NCBI GenBank assembly: GCA_025201765.1
Contig: MU623346.1
Location: 62,001 to 126,000, forward strand
Source: Daldinia sp. FL1419
Taxonomy: Eukaryota > Ascomycota > Sordariomycetes > Xylariales > Hypoxylaceae
Direction of reading: 5' to 3'
DNA length: 64,000 nt
The notes under the pieces are model-generated. The model had not been told where the DNA came from and made no database searches. It worked only from the letters and a program-made list of their open reading frames with translations. The position numbers and the translations under genes were made by a program. Within the stretch, counting starts at the first letter, position 1; each line of letters begins with the position of its first letter. This document shows, piece by piece, positions 43,509 through 54,432 of the stretch.

Positions 43509-45685
43509 CACCCGTCGAAATCAGTTACACTAATGACTAATAGACTGCGAACAAGTCATCTTAGCATCTTAGACCTACCTAGAAGTATGTACTATGTAAG
43601 CCAATGGACCCCCTCAACTTGTTGGTCTGCAATAGAACCTAATTAGGAATGCGGAACGAAAGGGTCTCAAAGTGGCGTGAACGCGTTGGTGCTGACATTG
43701 CATATTATACATGTACGTGCGTGATCTACCTACGCCCGTGCTGAGGCTATAATTCGACACCTATCGATCGTTATAGGATAGTTAATCTTATCATGTACTA
43801 TGTAAGTCTCACTACGACTTGATACCGGTTTGGTAAACTGTACGACTCTTCTCTTCTCTCGTGCTCTTCAACGCCACAGCGCCTTCCATCATACATAAAG
43901 TACCCGTAACTATCAAATACATGAACGACTACATGAACGACTAGACTTACCCTCGCAGGTCACATAAACGCAGGTAGGATCGAGAAGATGTACGGTATAG
44001 TGGAGCCGGTTTCGAAAGTGGTTGTGGGAGTTGCATTAAACTCAACGCTTTGTAATAGTGCTACTACATACGATATCAGGAATTTTCAAGCGAGTATAAC
44101 GCTTGCAGAAAATGACCTTGGGCATCGATAGTTCCAATTAGCTAGGGAAATGCAGTCTCGCAGCCTATGAAGGAAATTTATAAATATTGGCAAGCGAGGT
44201 TTACGCGGCAACTCTGCTATTTGATATCTGTTAGATAATTTAAATTTCTTCCTTTGCTACCTAAGCACTTGAATTCCGGCATCAGTACACAAATCCTATT
44301 AAACAAATTTCACCCGTAAATTAGTCATCGCCAAGGGTTCTGTACAAAATAATTATCTGTGCGTATGTACTTCTCGGTCAGACTGAGGATATTGACGATC
44401 AACCAAAATATGTAGGGGTTTCCGGAAACCCAATGGGTGATAATATCGAGGACGAGCTCGCTCGACATCGATATGCCATAAACGAAAACATCAAGGCTCT
44501 AGGGAAACATATGGAATACCGGGGTATATTCTAGGTGTTTAACGTAACAAGCTAACTTAGGCCTACAGAACCACAGTTAGCAACGCCGTATACTAACGAG
44601 CTACAGATTCGACATGCTGGGCAGCTGACCTCAGGTGCAACAGCGTGTTGTCGTGGAACTAACCAGATCTTGGCTGCTCACAAGGCTTGTATACGGATGC
44701 CTGCGCCGCCTGCCAGTTGTCTAGGCCAGGAAACACAAGTGAGTTTCCAATTCGAGGCAATATAGCAGGAATATACCCTAGCTATTTAAAATTCCGGATT
44801 TCCTGTCCTGGCGTGCATAATTATCGGAGTTTGACGATTGCGAAAGCGATTTTCTAGAAATTAGAACCGCTGCAAGCGGGCTTTACGTGGCCAAGCCGTA
44901 GGAGCCCGTGGCTTTACTACGATAATCATCGTATTGCTGGGCCTCACGCACAACGGCATTACAGGTCCAAGAACGCGGAACGCGATGTTGTGGCATCCGA
45001 TAGCTAACAAAAACGCAAGTCACCCAACCCATTCATTAAACTTGGACGTTGTTGGTAACAGAGTATATTACCGGGTGTAAGCAGATCTAGCGCCAGCGGC
45101 GGTGTGAACTTGCTACGTAGTTCGTAGTCCCATATTCCCATCGGTAATATCAGGCTTACAGCGGGATGAGAAAGGAGATTTCCACGTGGGAGAACCAGGT
45201 AGTCCGGTCCGCAACGCGCCGGAGATTAGTGGTTTGCAGAGCCCTGGCCTCCGTTAGAAGCTGTTGTACGTAATTTGGTAAGATCTGTCGACCCAAGGCG
45301 AACTAGGGCTAGTGCTGCGATGGAGAGAAGAGAAGAAGAAAAAACCATGTCACCGCCGCCTGCTGACAACACATAACAATCAATAATACGGGGGTCGGAC
45401 ACGGACGCGACTCGGACTCGAAATTCAGAAAAGGGGAACATATTAGGCCGAATAGGGCATGATACAGCGACCGTGCCCTTTCCATATACATAGTACCCGA
45501 TTTTCGGCAACTTTGTAAGGTTAATCGCCGAATGTCTTCGGAATTGAAGAGGGGATCATTAGATGTTGTCTATACTATTTCAGGTCTGATTTTATAAAAG
45601 ATCACAAATAAGAATTTTGTCAAGTAACAAATTCTACATAGATACGGTAGCTGCTACCCATTTCAAAATGAGCTAATATTCTAGG

Positions 45686-45762
45686 TTACCTACTTAACTT
45701 AGGTACCTATGTAGGTCAGTTGGGAAAGTGCATTTCGTAGGTACATAGGTACCTAGGTAAAT
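45686..45762. repeat. Cluster of dispersed GGTACCTA palindromes
   Basis: GGTTACCTACTTAACTTAGG at 45684-45703 is followed by TAGGTACCTATGTAGGT and, at about 45738-45762, GTAGGTACATAGGTACCTAG. It lies about 400 bp upstream of the dehydratase gene. Confidence 0.7.
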
Positions 45763-46162
45763 ATACTTAAACCTAAGGCAGTCGTATGGAAAGGTTGGCG
45801 CAAAGCCTAGACCACTTAAAATCGAAATCGACTTTGGACAACTTATTAATCGGTCGTATTATCCGACTTACACCAAAATAATCTTGAAAACTTGAAAACG
45901 TTACAAGATAAACGTTGGAAGTTATAATTTCTGTAGCATATTGACGAACCATTCATATTCGTTTTTCTCAACGGAATCTAGCCGAGAGAATACCAGGATA
46001 TCTCGCAATCTGCTTCCCGTATACCTGCTACATATATTTCTTATAGGGTGACATATGACAAGATTCTACACGTTACACCAGAAACCTCCTCATACATATT
46101 TTATACATAACCCAACCTACCTAGGGTAGAATACCTTCTAATAATAGTTTGTCCTGCGCCTA

Positions 46163-47795
46163 ATGTATAACCGGTACACGCGCCCTTTGATCTACTACGC
46201 GAGGACTGCCGCTAAGGCACCACAACTTGCGAGCAAACCCGTCGGAGCGACACGCCGCGGCGCACAGGCGGTTGTAACCTCTCCCCGGTGCTCACTCCTG
46301 TATCAGGATCAGGGTCACCGAGCTTTTACGGCCTCGTCACTAGCCATGACAAGCCATTCGAGCTCACAGATAACCCCCCGGTTTTCGGCTGATGTCGACG
46401 AGCCGGCTCTAACGCGGGCGCTAGAGACTTTGCTGGCATCAGCAGGACAAGGTGGTCGGTGGGTACTGATCGCTAGCGGCGAGGGTCTGGAAAGGAGCTT
46501 CAAGTTCAAGACATTTGCGAAGACGTGGGTGAGTTAGCTATGCCATACCATACCCGTTGATACCAAGCCGTACCCATACTTGTTTTCCGCGTCTCCCTCG
46601 TCGTACCATTGGTTTCCCTTCTCGTCTACCTTTGGTCACGGCATTTGCTTTATTCGGCCGCAATCGTTCCCGGGGGTTCCCCTCATTGGAACAGAGCCGC
46701 TCCTGCATCATATTCCTTTACCTACTTCCCGTGTACGAAGAGTCTGGGGAAATTCGACAATTGCCGGTGGGCTGAGCCTGAATGACTAGCTGGGTAGCAT
46801 GGATTCCCGATTTATTTCCCAGATAGGCACACCTTTGGGTGCTGATAGCATGATCGGTCGACCTCGGGGGGCGTAAACATCGGCATACCGTAACTTCAAG
46901 GTTCCCGGCGGGTATTACACCTTATCAGTATACAACTTTCAATACTGGATACGGTAAAAGAAGCGCCGTGGCCAACCATGCAACACATAGCTGGTCACGA
47001 GAAAGCAATAAGTTTCCTGCTGACTCCTCACGGGCCCTTATTCGCTAATCTCGGTCCTCGATGTGCTTCGATATAGCCGAGTGCTGGATGAAATGGTGCC
47101 ACCCGGTCTTCGGGGTAGTCGATCCCGGGATGATCTGACGTTCGAAAGCCTATATGATCTCCACGACCACATGGTCAAACCATCTACTAGTATGCCTTAG
47201 TTGAAAATGATAGAGTCGACTAATCATGTTGGTACCGTTAGGATTTTATGACCGCAGTATCACTGCAGTGCAAATTGAAAAACCATCACCCAGAATGGTC
47301 CAACGTAAGGTACCCCCTTGTTGTACCCCTTTCCATTCGCCCCTTCGTTTATGATAAAGAGAATACACCCTGCACACGTGCCTGAACGTGTTGGAACCAA
47401 CGCAAACCAGAATAAAGCTCGTCAGCTTTGACTGCGAATCGTCGATATTGCCTCTAGAAAAGGTGGAGAGCTTTGCCCTAACGAGCTTTACATATTATGT
47501 TCCTTATTACTACCAGATGGACACATGAGCCCGTCCATCTGCTGACTCGTGGTATACACAACCGCTGACTCACCCACTTGTCGTTATCACATAGGTGTAT
47601 AATACAACATATATCCGGTGGACAACGCATAACCCGAAGGGCCTTTCTGCCAAGGACGTCGAGTTGGCTGCGATTTGCGATGGTCTCGCTAGCGACTTTG
47701 GTGAGATTATCGAGGAAGCCGACACTTGCGAGCTAAAGCGTGTGGCTGACCGCGCGGTCACCAACGCGGGCGATTGCTGTACTCCTAAGAAATAA
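46163..47795 (+). CDS. Pterin-4a-carbinolamine dehydratase with mitochondrial-type N-terminus
   Basis: Three exons: 46163-46528, 47242-47304 and 47595-47795; phases agree and give 209 residues. The catalytic domain is C-terminal: RALETLL, FKFKTFAKTWDFMTAVSLQ, then KLKNHHPEWSNVYNTTYIRW and THNPKGLSAKDVELA, which hold the family histidines and the conserved HHPEW motif. The enzyme dehydrates 4a-hydroxy-tetrahydrobiopterin. Unlike the usual ~100-residue protein, about 80 residues precede the domain: Arg-rich, free of acidic residues over the first ~45 positions, and ending RAFTASSLAM, which resembles an RxFxxS mitochondrial processing site. A second methionine (46348, MTSHSSS) could start a cytosolic form. 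Introns of 713 and 290 bp are long for this window. The pterin used by a mould lacking phenylalanine hydroxylase is uncertain. Confidence 0.9.
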
Positions 47796-48367
47796 GGACT
47801 TAGAAAGAGAGACCATGGGACCATGGGACCCCGAGATATCAGGCCATCACGGAAAATAGACATCCTTCAGACCCTTTATCTGTATGACGGTAGCTAACGC
47901 TAGGTTGGCCGATCCGGGTCGGGGGATGAGATATAATATAAAATACTACAAAGCTGCTTACTATAAGCGATCAGGTATGAATGAAGAAATTTCATGACTA
48001 CACACGAGCACAATTTCACCGCCATGGCCTAAAGGCTAGAACACACCGCAAGTTGTTTCGAGTTCCAATGAAGGACGGTTAGGTTATTATTAATCTATGA
48101 TAGTAGTCTCTTCTCTTCGTCACAATTACAAAGTTGTATTAAGTTGGCCAGCCCTATGTCTAAAGAATTAACGATGGACGCAAATCGTAGAGTATTCGTT
48201 CCCTTAGGTACCGCATCTTGCGGAATCGGGCAATCTCATTCCTCCCAATGGCCAGCAATTAATCTTGATGGCCAGGAGCAAACATTGGGAAATCGGTGGA
48301 ATGTCACTAGCTGACCTTGCCCACCGTCCCAGTGCATATCCTATTGTTGCGAGGCTTATAAGCCCCT
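47796..48367. other. Convergent intergenic region with tRNA-like relic
   Basis: About 570 bp between the dehydratase and ERG25 3' ends. Contains a tandem CCATGGGA (47813-47829) and a tRNA-like segment (48018-48079). Otherwise nothing recognisable. Confidence 0.5.
48018..48079 (+). pseudogene. Possible degenerate tRNA relic
   Basis: TGGCCTAAAGG resembles a tRNA A box and TTTCGAGTTCC a B box, about 30 bases apart. The outer heptamers ACCGCCA and GGACGGT can pair at five of seven positions. At 62 bases it is too short for a tRNA, the T stem does not pair well and no proper anticodon arm forms, so if real it is a broken copy. Confidence 0.25.
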
Positions 48368-49416
48368 TTACTCGGCCTTCTTGGCCTTGATTGCCTTGAG
48401 CTTCTTCTCGCGACGGCGCTTGGCGGCTTCGGGGCCGGACTCGGTGTCGAGCATCCAGTCCCACCAGGTGAAGCTGGATGAGTAGTTACCGATGAACTTC
48501 TCGTGGTGAACGTCGTGGTGGAAAGCACCAGCCCAGAAGGGGAGGAAATGCCTCAAGCTCCAGGGGAAGTCGTAACCACTGTGAGAGTCGATAGCCTGGA
48601 ATAGACGGCCAACAATCCACATGTACATGGTGAACAAGTGAAGCTCTCCAGTCAGGGAAACCCAGACAATGGGACTTCCGACTGATCCCATGGCGAGCAG
48701 CATGGTCTCGATCGGGGAGGCGTACTCAGCGGCTAGACCGAAGGGGGCGGAGTAGGTGTGGTGAAGCTTATGAATCATCTTGTATAGGGGGCCGTAGTGC
48801 AGGGCTCGGTGGAGCCAGTAGTGCCATGTATCCTCAACAACGAAGAAGACAGCAATCTGCATAGCCATCGTCGAGAGCTTGGGGAAAGGAACGCCGTAGT
48901 CCATGCCGAAGTAGGTAGCGATGGGGTGGAAGAGCCAGATCTGAGGGAGTTCGACGGTAACATGGCTGAGAAGCACCAGCGCGGCGCATTCCCACTGTTC
49001 TTTCCATGTTGGGATCTTCTGGTTCTGAATCTTGTACTTGTTGAAGAAAGGGATACGGTCGAGGACCATGTAGGGTATACACCGGCCGAAGTAGATGATC
49101 TCGTGCATGAGGAAACTCATAATACCCGTCGCTAATGTGTCGTTCTGCATCCATAGATACCACGCCTATGTTACTGAGTCAGTTGTTTGCTCGTACCTGA
49201 ACGGTCCAAGATTTAGGGGCAAAGCTAACCGCCCACGCGCGCTCCACTACGTTGAGATGGACATTGTATTTTGTGACTTCCTCGAATACGCTTAGATACG
49301 TATCGGGATGGCTGAAGACGCCAGCGACAGTAGCATTTCTACTTGGCGCGTTAGTCTCTACTCAATTGCGAGGTGCGATCGCGGTAAAGGGGCTAGGCGA
49401 CTTACATCGTGGCCAT
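48368..49416 (-). CDS. ERG25: C-4 methylsterol oxidase
   Basis: Three exons on the minus strand: 49406-49416 (11 nt), 49230-49338 and 48368-49165; phases agree and give 305 residues (yeast Erg25 has 309). The assembled N-terminus reads MATINATVAGVFSHPDTYL, and exon 2 joins exon 3 as VVERAWA|AWYLWMQNDTLATG. The three histidine boxes of the fatty-acid-hydroxylase family are intact: HRALH (~159-163), HKLHH (~172-176) and HDVHH (~257-261); they bind the di-iron centre. Several hydrophobic helices span the ER membrane, and the C-terminus ends KKAE, a KKxx ER-retrieval signal. The enzyme oxidises the C-4 methyl groups of 4,4-dimethylzymosterol in ergosterol synthesis, using O2 and cytochrome b5. 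The ATG lies about 80 bp before exon 2, and a caller beginning at MQNDTLATG would lose 45 residues. Confidence 0.95.
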
Positions 49417-50991
49417 GATGGCGGAAAAAAGAAAGAATGTAGGGCACCGGCAGCAAGTATTAGTCTTGCCTATTAATGCAAAAGAAAGACCCGAATGCTA
49501 AGGTAGGGAATGCTTAGGAGCTGGCCGACACTGGAACTGTGAAGGGTGTGGAAAGAGAAAAAAAAAAATCGAGAAGACAGCAGCTATTTGTTTGTAGCTG
49601 TGAAAATAAAGGTAGGAGGCGATAAGGAGAGATTGGAGATTATTATTTTTCCTTGTAGGAAGATGGAAATTTAGGGGACCCCTGGTAATTACCGGACGTA
49701 TGACCAATCAATTGAAATGCTGCCACTATGAGACCACTTGGAATTCGCTCTTCCCGTCCCGAGTGAATGCTGCAAAAAAGAGTGCTAAGCTACTAAATGT
49801 GGAAATGTGGAGTAGCTGCATCAGGGGAAACACAACTCTAATAATGCGAGCGACGAACTAGGTATAAGGATTATGTGGCTTTCGTATTCGTATCCGAACT
49901 TTGGTAGTGATTTGCTCCCCTGAAGAATCTGGCGCTAAAGCGTTTTGATGCTCAGCACAAAGACGTCAAATAGAGGTACCACTTCTGAATCCCTTAGTTA
50001 TTGTATTATGGGTCAATGTTATATTCGACATAACTTTCACATTTTCGTATTTAGAACTTAGTTATCTACTATAAACCCCACGAGCTAGCTTTAACAAACC
50101 CATTTGTGAATCCATCTTCTTTGTCTTTGCGATGGGTTAAGTTTATGAACGTGAATGCAGCATTACTAGAGGTAGTCTATTGAACCCCCAAATCGGTACC
50201 TCGCTACAGTCAGGTACCCATTTAGCTCTTCTAGGATACATGTATTGAAGTACCTAATTTTGATCAGATAACTTTATCGGATAATCCACGGCAGGCTCCC
50301 GGCAGCCCAGCCAAATCACCTGATACGGAGCCGTCCCTATCCGATCTGCTCACTTTTCGCTCTTACCCTAACCCAACTGCCAATTACTACCAAATAGAGA
50401 GGCTTCTTCGCTGTGCCCACCCGTGTGTACCTTACCCCATTAAGCCTAGAGCCTGTCACTGCTGTCAAAGCTCGAGAAGCTTGAATTTTCTTGGGCGAAA
50501 TTTTAAATTTTTTGCGCTGTTATGACCTCATCAAACCGGACATCCTCCACGAGAGAGTAGACATCGACTGACCAACGTGCGACTTGTGGGAAACAAATCC
50601 GCATCCCGGTACACCGCAATCTCGAATTGTTTCATTGCAACCATTTCCCCCCAAATCCATATCTGTAGGGTTGAGGGAAAAATAGGTTGTATTGACATTT
50701 CCCAATTGGTTCGTCAGCCTAACGCCTATACCGAGATCCCGGCAACTTCCCGGTCCCTCATCGCGGAGAGCTTCCTTTTCGATAGACCACAGCCTTTGCA
50801 AGGATTCAATAAGGACCCCGTTATGATATGAATTAGACAAGTCGATTATGTCCGGCAGTACATCCGAGCATCGACCCATATAATCCCTCCCTGTTTTATT
50901 AAAAAAAAACAAAAACCAAAAAAACAAAAACAGAAACAAACAGAAGATTTGCATGTGTGGTTTCCTTTGAAAATCCTACAGGAAAAAGAAA
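49417..50991. promoter_or_regulatory. Divergent promoter region between ERG25 and NCA2
   Basis: About 1.6 kb with no recognisable gene. Contains an A-run (49560-49568), an AT-rich central part and an AAAAAC-type A-rich tract (about 50900-50940) just upstream of NCA2. The minus-strand ORF at 50520-50954 is low-complexity at its start and not conserved. Confidence 0.5.
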
Positions 50992-53039
50992 ATGTCCCTA
51001 GTGGCTGAGTAAGTTCTACAAAACGTTGCCTTTCCACCAACAATGATAATGTGGCTCAGACCTTGTTCAGTCAAGTACGGCGGTTGGACGCGCAACTAGA
51101 CCGCATACCTTTCAGCCACTTGACGAGCTATGACGCCACCCAAGCTTCGATAGACTTGGATAGTCCTCGGGCGAAGGAGTTGTTAAGGATCATCAAAGCC
51201 CTATCAGCGGCCCCGGGATCGCAAAGTGCCCTCCCCGCATGGTATATCCAGTCTCTCCTATCCCAGTCGGAGTTACTATCGGTTCATACTGAGGAGATAT
51301 CGGCAAACCAGTACGAAGCTGAACTCGAGTGGAGATTGGTTAGCAAGGCAACCGTGCAAACATACGGTATCATTCTAGATACGCTATTAGATCAGATCAT
51401 TCCCCTGAGTGATCATATTTGGTACTGGGATGACGTGTTGTCATCTCCAACGAACAGCAGCATATACTTGGTACAAACTTCGCCTTTACGGGTATGGGCT
51501 TGGACCAGAGAAATCTACGAAGACAGCAAGATCAGATTCCAGCAGTACACTAGTGGTGGCGCATCAGTCGCTGATTTTGTAAGCGAATCTAACGCAGAAG
51601 CCATCCAGGCCGGATTCACCCAAAGATGGAGCCAATTCTACGGAATCGTGCGGGAGAGCATACACCAAAGGACGCTCGCCAACGTGCAACGGAAGATAAT
51701 GTCCCCCGTTGCTCTCTGTCGGTCCGAGGCCCGCAAGAAGCAAGCTAAGCTGAAAAGGCTTAGAGAGATGACTTCGAGCGGCCTGGGTGTCTTAATTGAT
51801 GAAGGCCTCGTCTTCAACGGCAACGGCAGCGATGACGGTAAGAGCGACATGATCCTATCGGCCAACCAGGAGTGGAAAGGTGTCGTAGAGCGAAGCGTTG
51901 CTCTAATGGACATGGTTCTCAAGGATGTCTTAACATTGGACGTTAGGGTCGCCGATTTCGAAGATAGAGTCTTTGCGGGCGTTGAAGAGGATCCTGAGTT
52001 GTCAATCCTGGCAGAGGAGGACGAAGCACACCGTCCGGCCGTAGTGGCAAAAAGACTTCAGGATATACTAAAAACTCAGTTGCCGGAACACCTTGGAGCA
52101 GCGGAAAAGTTGCTAAGTGAAAACGGACGGCCATCAAGGCTTGTAAGATACTGGCTACCTGCTACTGCGCTCCTCCTCTCATCGTCTACGATTCTCCGTG
52201 TCCTGGTAAATAGGAAGCAAGAGATTCTGCAATGGGTCAGGGACTTTGGCGTGACCGTTCGTGACTTCTGGTTTAACTGGGTTGTCGATCCTGTTCGGAA
52301 GGTTGTTGGTACTATTCGCCACGATGACAATAGCGAGATTGCTATCATGAGTCGAGACAGTCTCAAGGCGGACAGGGAAAGTCTAGAGCGCATGGTGGTC
52401 GACTTTGCCCTTGATAAGCCAAATGTTGCCACCGGTGCCGCTTCGATATCGGAGTCCCAAGTCGCCGAAATTAGGGCTAAGGTCCGGGAGGGAGATGTAA
52501 CCCCGATTCTTCGCGCGTATGAGAAAGACTTACGCAACCCCTTTGTTGGCACCGTGCGGGGAGACCTGGTCAGGACGTTACTCATCCAGGTGCAGAAGAC
52601 AAAGGTTGACATCGAAGTTGCTATGAGCGGAATCGACGCCCTTCTGAAGAGCCAAGAACTTGTGTTTGGCTTTGTAGGCCTGACACCTGGCATTCTTGTA
52701 TCCGTCGGAGTGATTCAATACCTCCGCGGTGTGTTTGGAGGCAGGAAAGGTTTCCGAGAACATCGAAGAGCAGGAAAATGCGTGCGGGTCTTGCGCAATA
52801 TTGACCGCATCTTGTCTGAAGCTACTCCTTCGCCCAACAATCTTATATCCTACAAAGATCACGGTCTCCTCGTAAGCGAGGTCCACGTTCTTCGACGCCT
52901 CGCACATAACCTCCTCCCGGCTGACATCGAGAAGGACTTCTTGGAAGATCTAGACGACCTTGCTAATCTCAAGGGCATCCAATCACAGCTACGGGCTTTG
53001 GATAGAATACGTTGGGCATACGCCAAGTGGCTAAAATAG
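50992..53039 (+). CDS. NCA2: NCA2 family mitochondrial protein (nuclear control of ATP synthase)
   Basis: Two exons, 50992-51008 and 51071-53039, giving 661 residues. The open frame alone has no ATG near its start; the small first exon ATG TCC CTA GTG GCT GA, with donor GTAAGT and acceptor TTCAG, gives MSLVADQVRRLDAQLDRI, the family-like N-terminus. The protein matches the NCA2 family over its length: LEWRLVSKATVQTYGIILD, DHIWYWDDVL, then hydrophobic segments WLPATALLLSSSTILRVLV (~365) and GFVGLTPGILVSVGVIQYL (~540), and a C-terminal RIDRILSEA/YKDHGLL region. In yeast Nca2 affects expression of the mitochondrially coded ATP synthase subunits 6 and 8 and is a mitochondrial membrane protein. 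The biochemical activity is unknown. Single-copy orthology looks likely. Confidence 0.92.
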
Positions 53040-54432
53040 ATGTAACAATCCAGGGCTCGCTGTTAAAGAGTACATGAAAATACATAAGGTGGACCAGGAG
53101 TAGTTATTGTGTCTCATAAGCCTTTGAATTACCTACCTAGCGTGTCGATTGCCTGTAACTATATCAAATAAGCGGTTGGGGTCGTTTGATATTATGAGAC
53201 TCGATAGAAAAAGAAGTACCTATGGTTTTGCCATGCAAATATAAGACAGTCTTAAACATGCTCCCCCCCCTTTTTTATATTTTATTTTTATTTTTTTATA
53301 AAGAAGAAAACAAAACAAAAACTGTAGATGAAGCCGCTCTATGTTGAATAGATGCATATATTGCATAGTAATCTGGACCGTTTCGCGTTTTCCTGGTTCA
53401 TGCCCACCATTCTGACATAAGCCAGGTACGCCGGCAAAGGACAGCCACGTATTTCCTATCGTTGAGCTCCGTGTAGTTAGAAGTACCTGATAGGTAGTAT
53501 GTAAGGAGACGTAATTAGGGGGCTTGTCTAGGCGCTAAAAACCACCCGTTTTAGGATGTGATAGCTCTGGTTTGGTTAATGCGACTTACCTAAGGCACCT
53601 AACCTACAGCAAATCACCTGCCCGACCTGGGAAGGTTTGAGGCTGCTTCGTTTTGACTAACGACTCGATTAAGTCGTTAACTTGTAATAATGCACACCGT
53701 TTGGTTGGATTTGTTGATTACACGTAATTTCTATCCGACTAAAAGCATAAGGTACCTGACATCCAATAGGTAGTGGTACATTTGTTAGGTACTTGTCTCT
53801 ACATAGTAGGTAAAGGTGGACTATGGAACTATCCATTTTCGAACTCGAAATGTTTTATCTATCCTTGGTTAAATTAAAACCGTAAACCATCAATTCAATT
53901 TAGTTATTTCAAGTCTTTATCTTTCCGAAACCACCAAAAAAACACACACACAAGCCTTGTGCACCACTGCATACACTGCATACGGTATCCACTTGTTGTT
54001 ATCCCCTGTTTTCCCCTTGTGTTGCTAGTACAAACCGAGTTAGATTTACATATTTTTTTCTACTCTTACATACCTACACTAGTAGTACTGTCCTATGCCA
54101 AGGAGAACCTTAGGTACATTGTGCCACTATTATTCCCATCAACCATCAACTGTCAACCATTAACCATTAACCATTAACGCTACTTTTGTACCGCTACCGC
54201 TATTGCTACCAAAAACCACTTTACTAGCATTACTGTCCACCTCTGACGACACGTCGTCTTCGTTTTAATCTAGCGGAGAATATCAAGAATTTCGAGGGGG
54301 AACCGCGTTTACATTTACAACAACTTGTCCCTTGGACGGAAAGAATAAAAAATAAATAAAAAAAACTACAATCGACTTAGAAACCCCCGACGTAATTATC
54401 CCCTGTCGTCCACGACGAGCGACTCTGCCAAA
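53040..54432. promoter_or_regulatory. Upstream region of SEC4
   Basis: About 1.4 kb. Holds a T/A-rich run (53270-53320), GGTACTTGTC/TAGGTAC elements, an AACCATT repeat (about 54143-54177) and A-rich DNA before the start. The ORF at 53959-54177 has no conserved content. Confidence 0.45.

Larger units (their letters stand above)
37547..46162. other. 8.6-kb gene desert
   Basis: The largest gap in the window. No ORF above about 120 codons exists and none matches a family I recognise. It is studded with microsatellites (39726-39746 poly-A, 41071-41095, 41163-41190, 41576-41602, 43450-43508, poly-T at 42001-42038), TAA/AAT-rich DNA (39621-39680) and many copies of the TAGGTACCTA motif (39056-39070, 39786-39832, 39928-39952, 41099-41115, 45686-45762). 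At 44433-44535 a frame starting MGDNIEDELARHRYAINENI and ending MEYRGIF has coding-like composition and may be a relic. Function, if any (long noncoding RNA, distal regulatory DNA of kapC, decayed transposon), cannot be told from sequence. Confidence 0.5.

Noticed and set aside
45226..45510. 94-codon minus-strand ORF in the gene desert
   Set aside because: No recognisable domain, and a length expected by chance in 8.6 kb.
52076..52693. 205-codon minus-strand ORF
   Set aside because: Antisense to NCA2; Ser/Arg-rich shadow with no family pattern.
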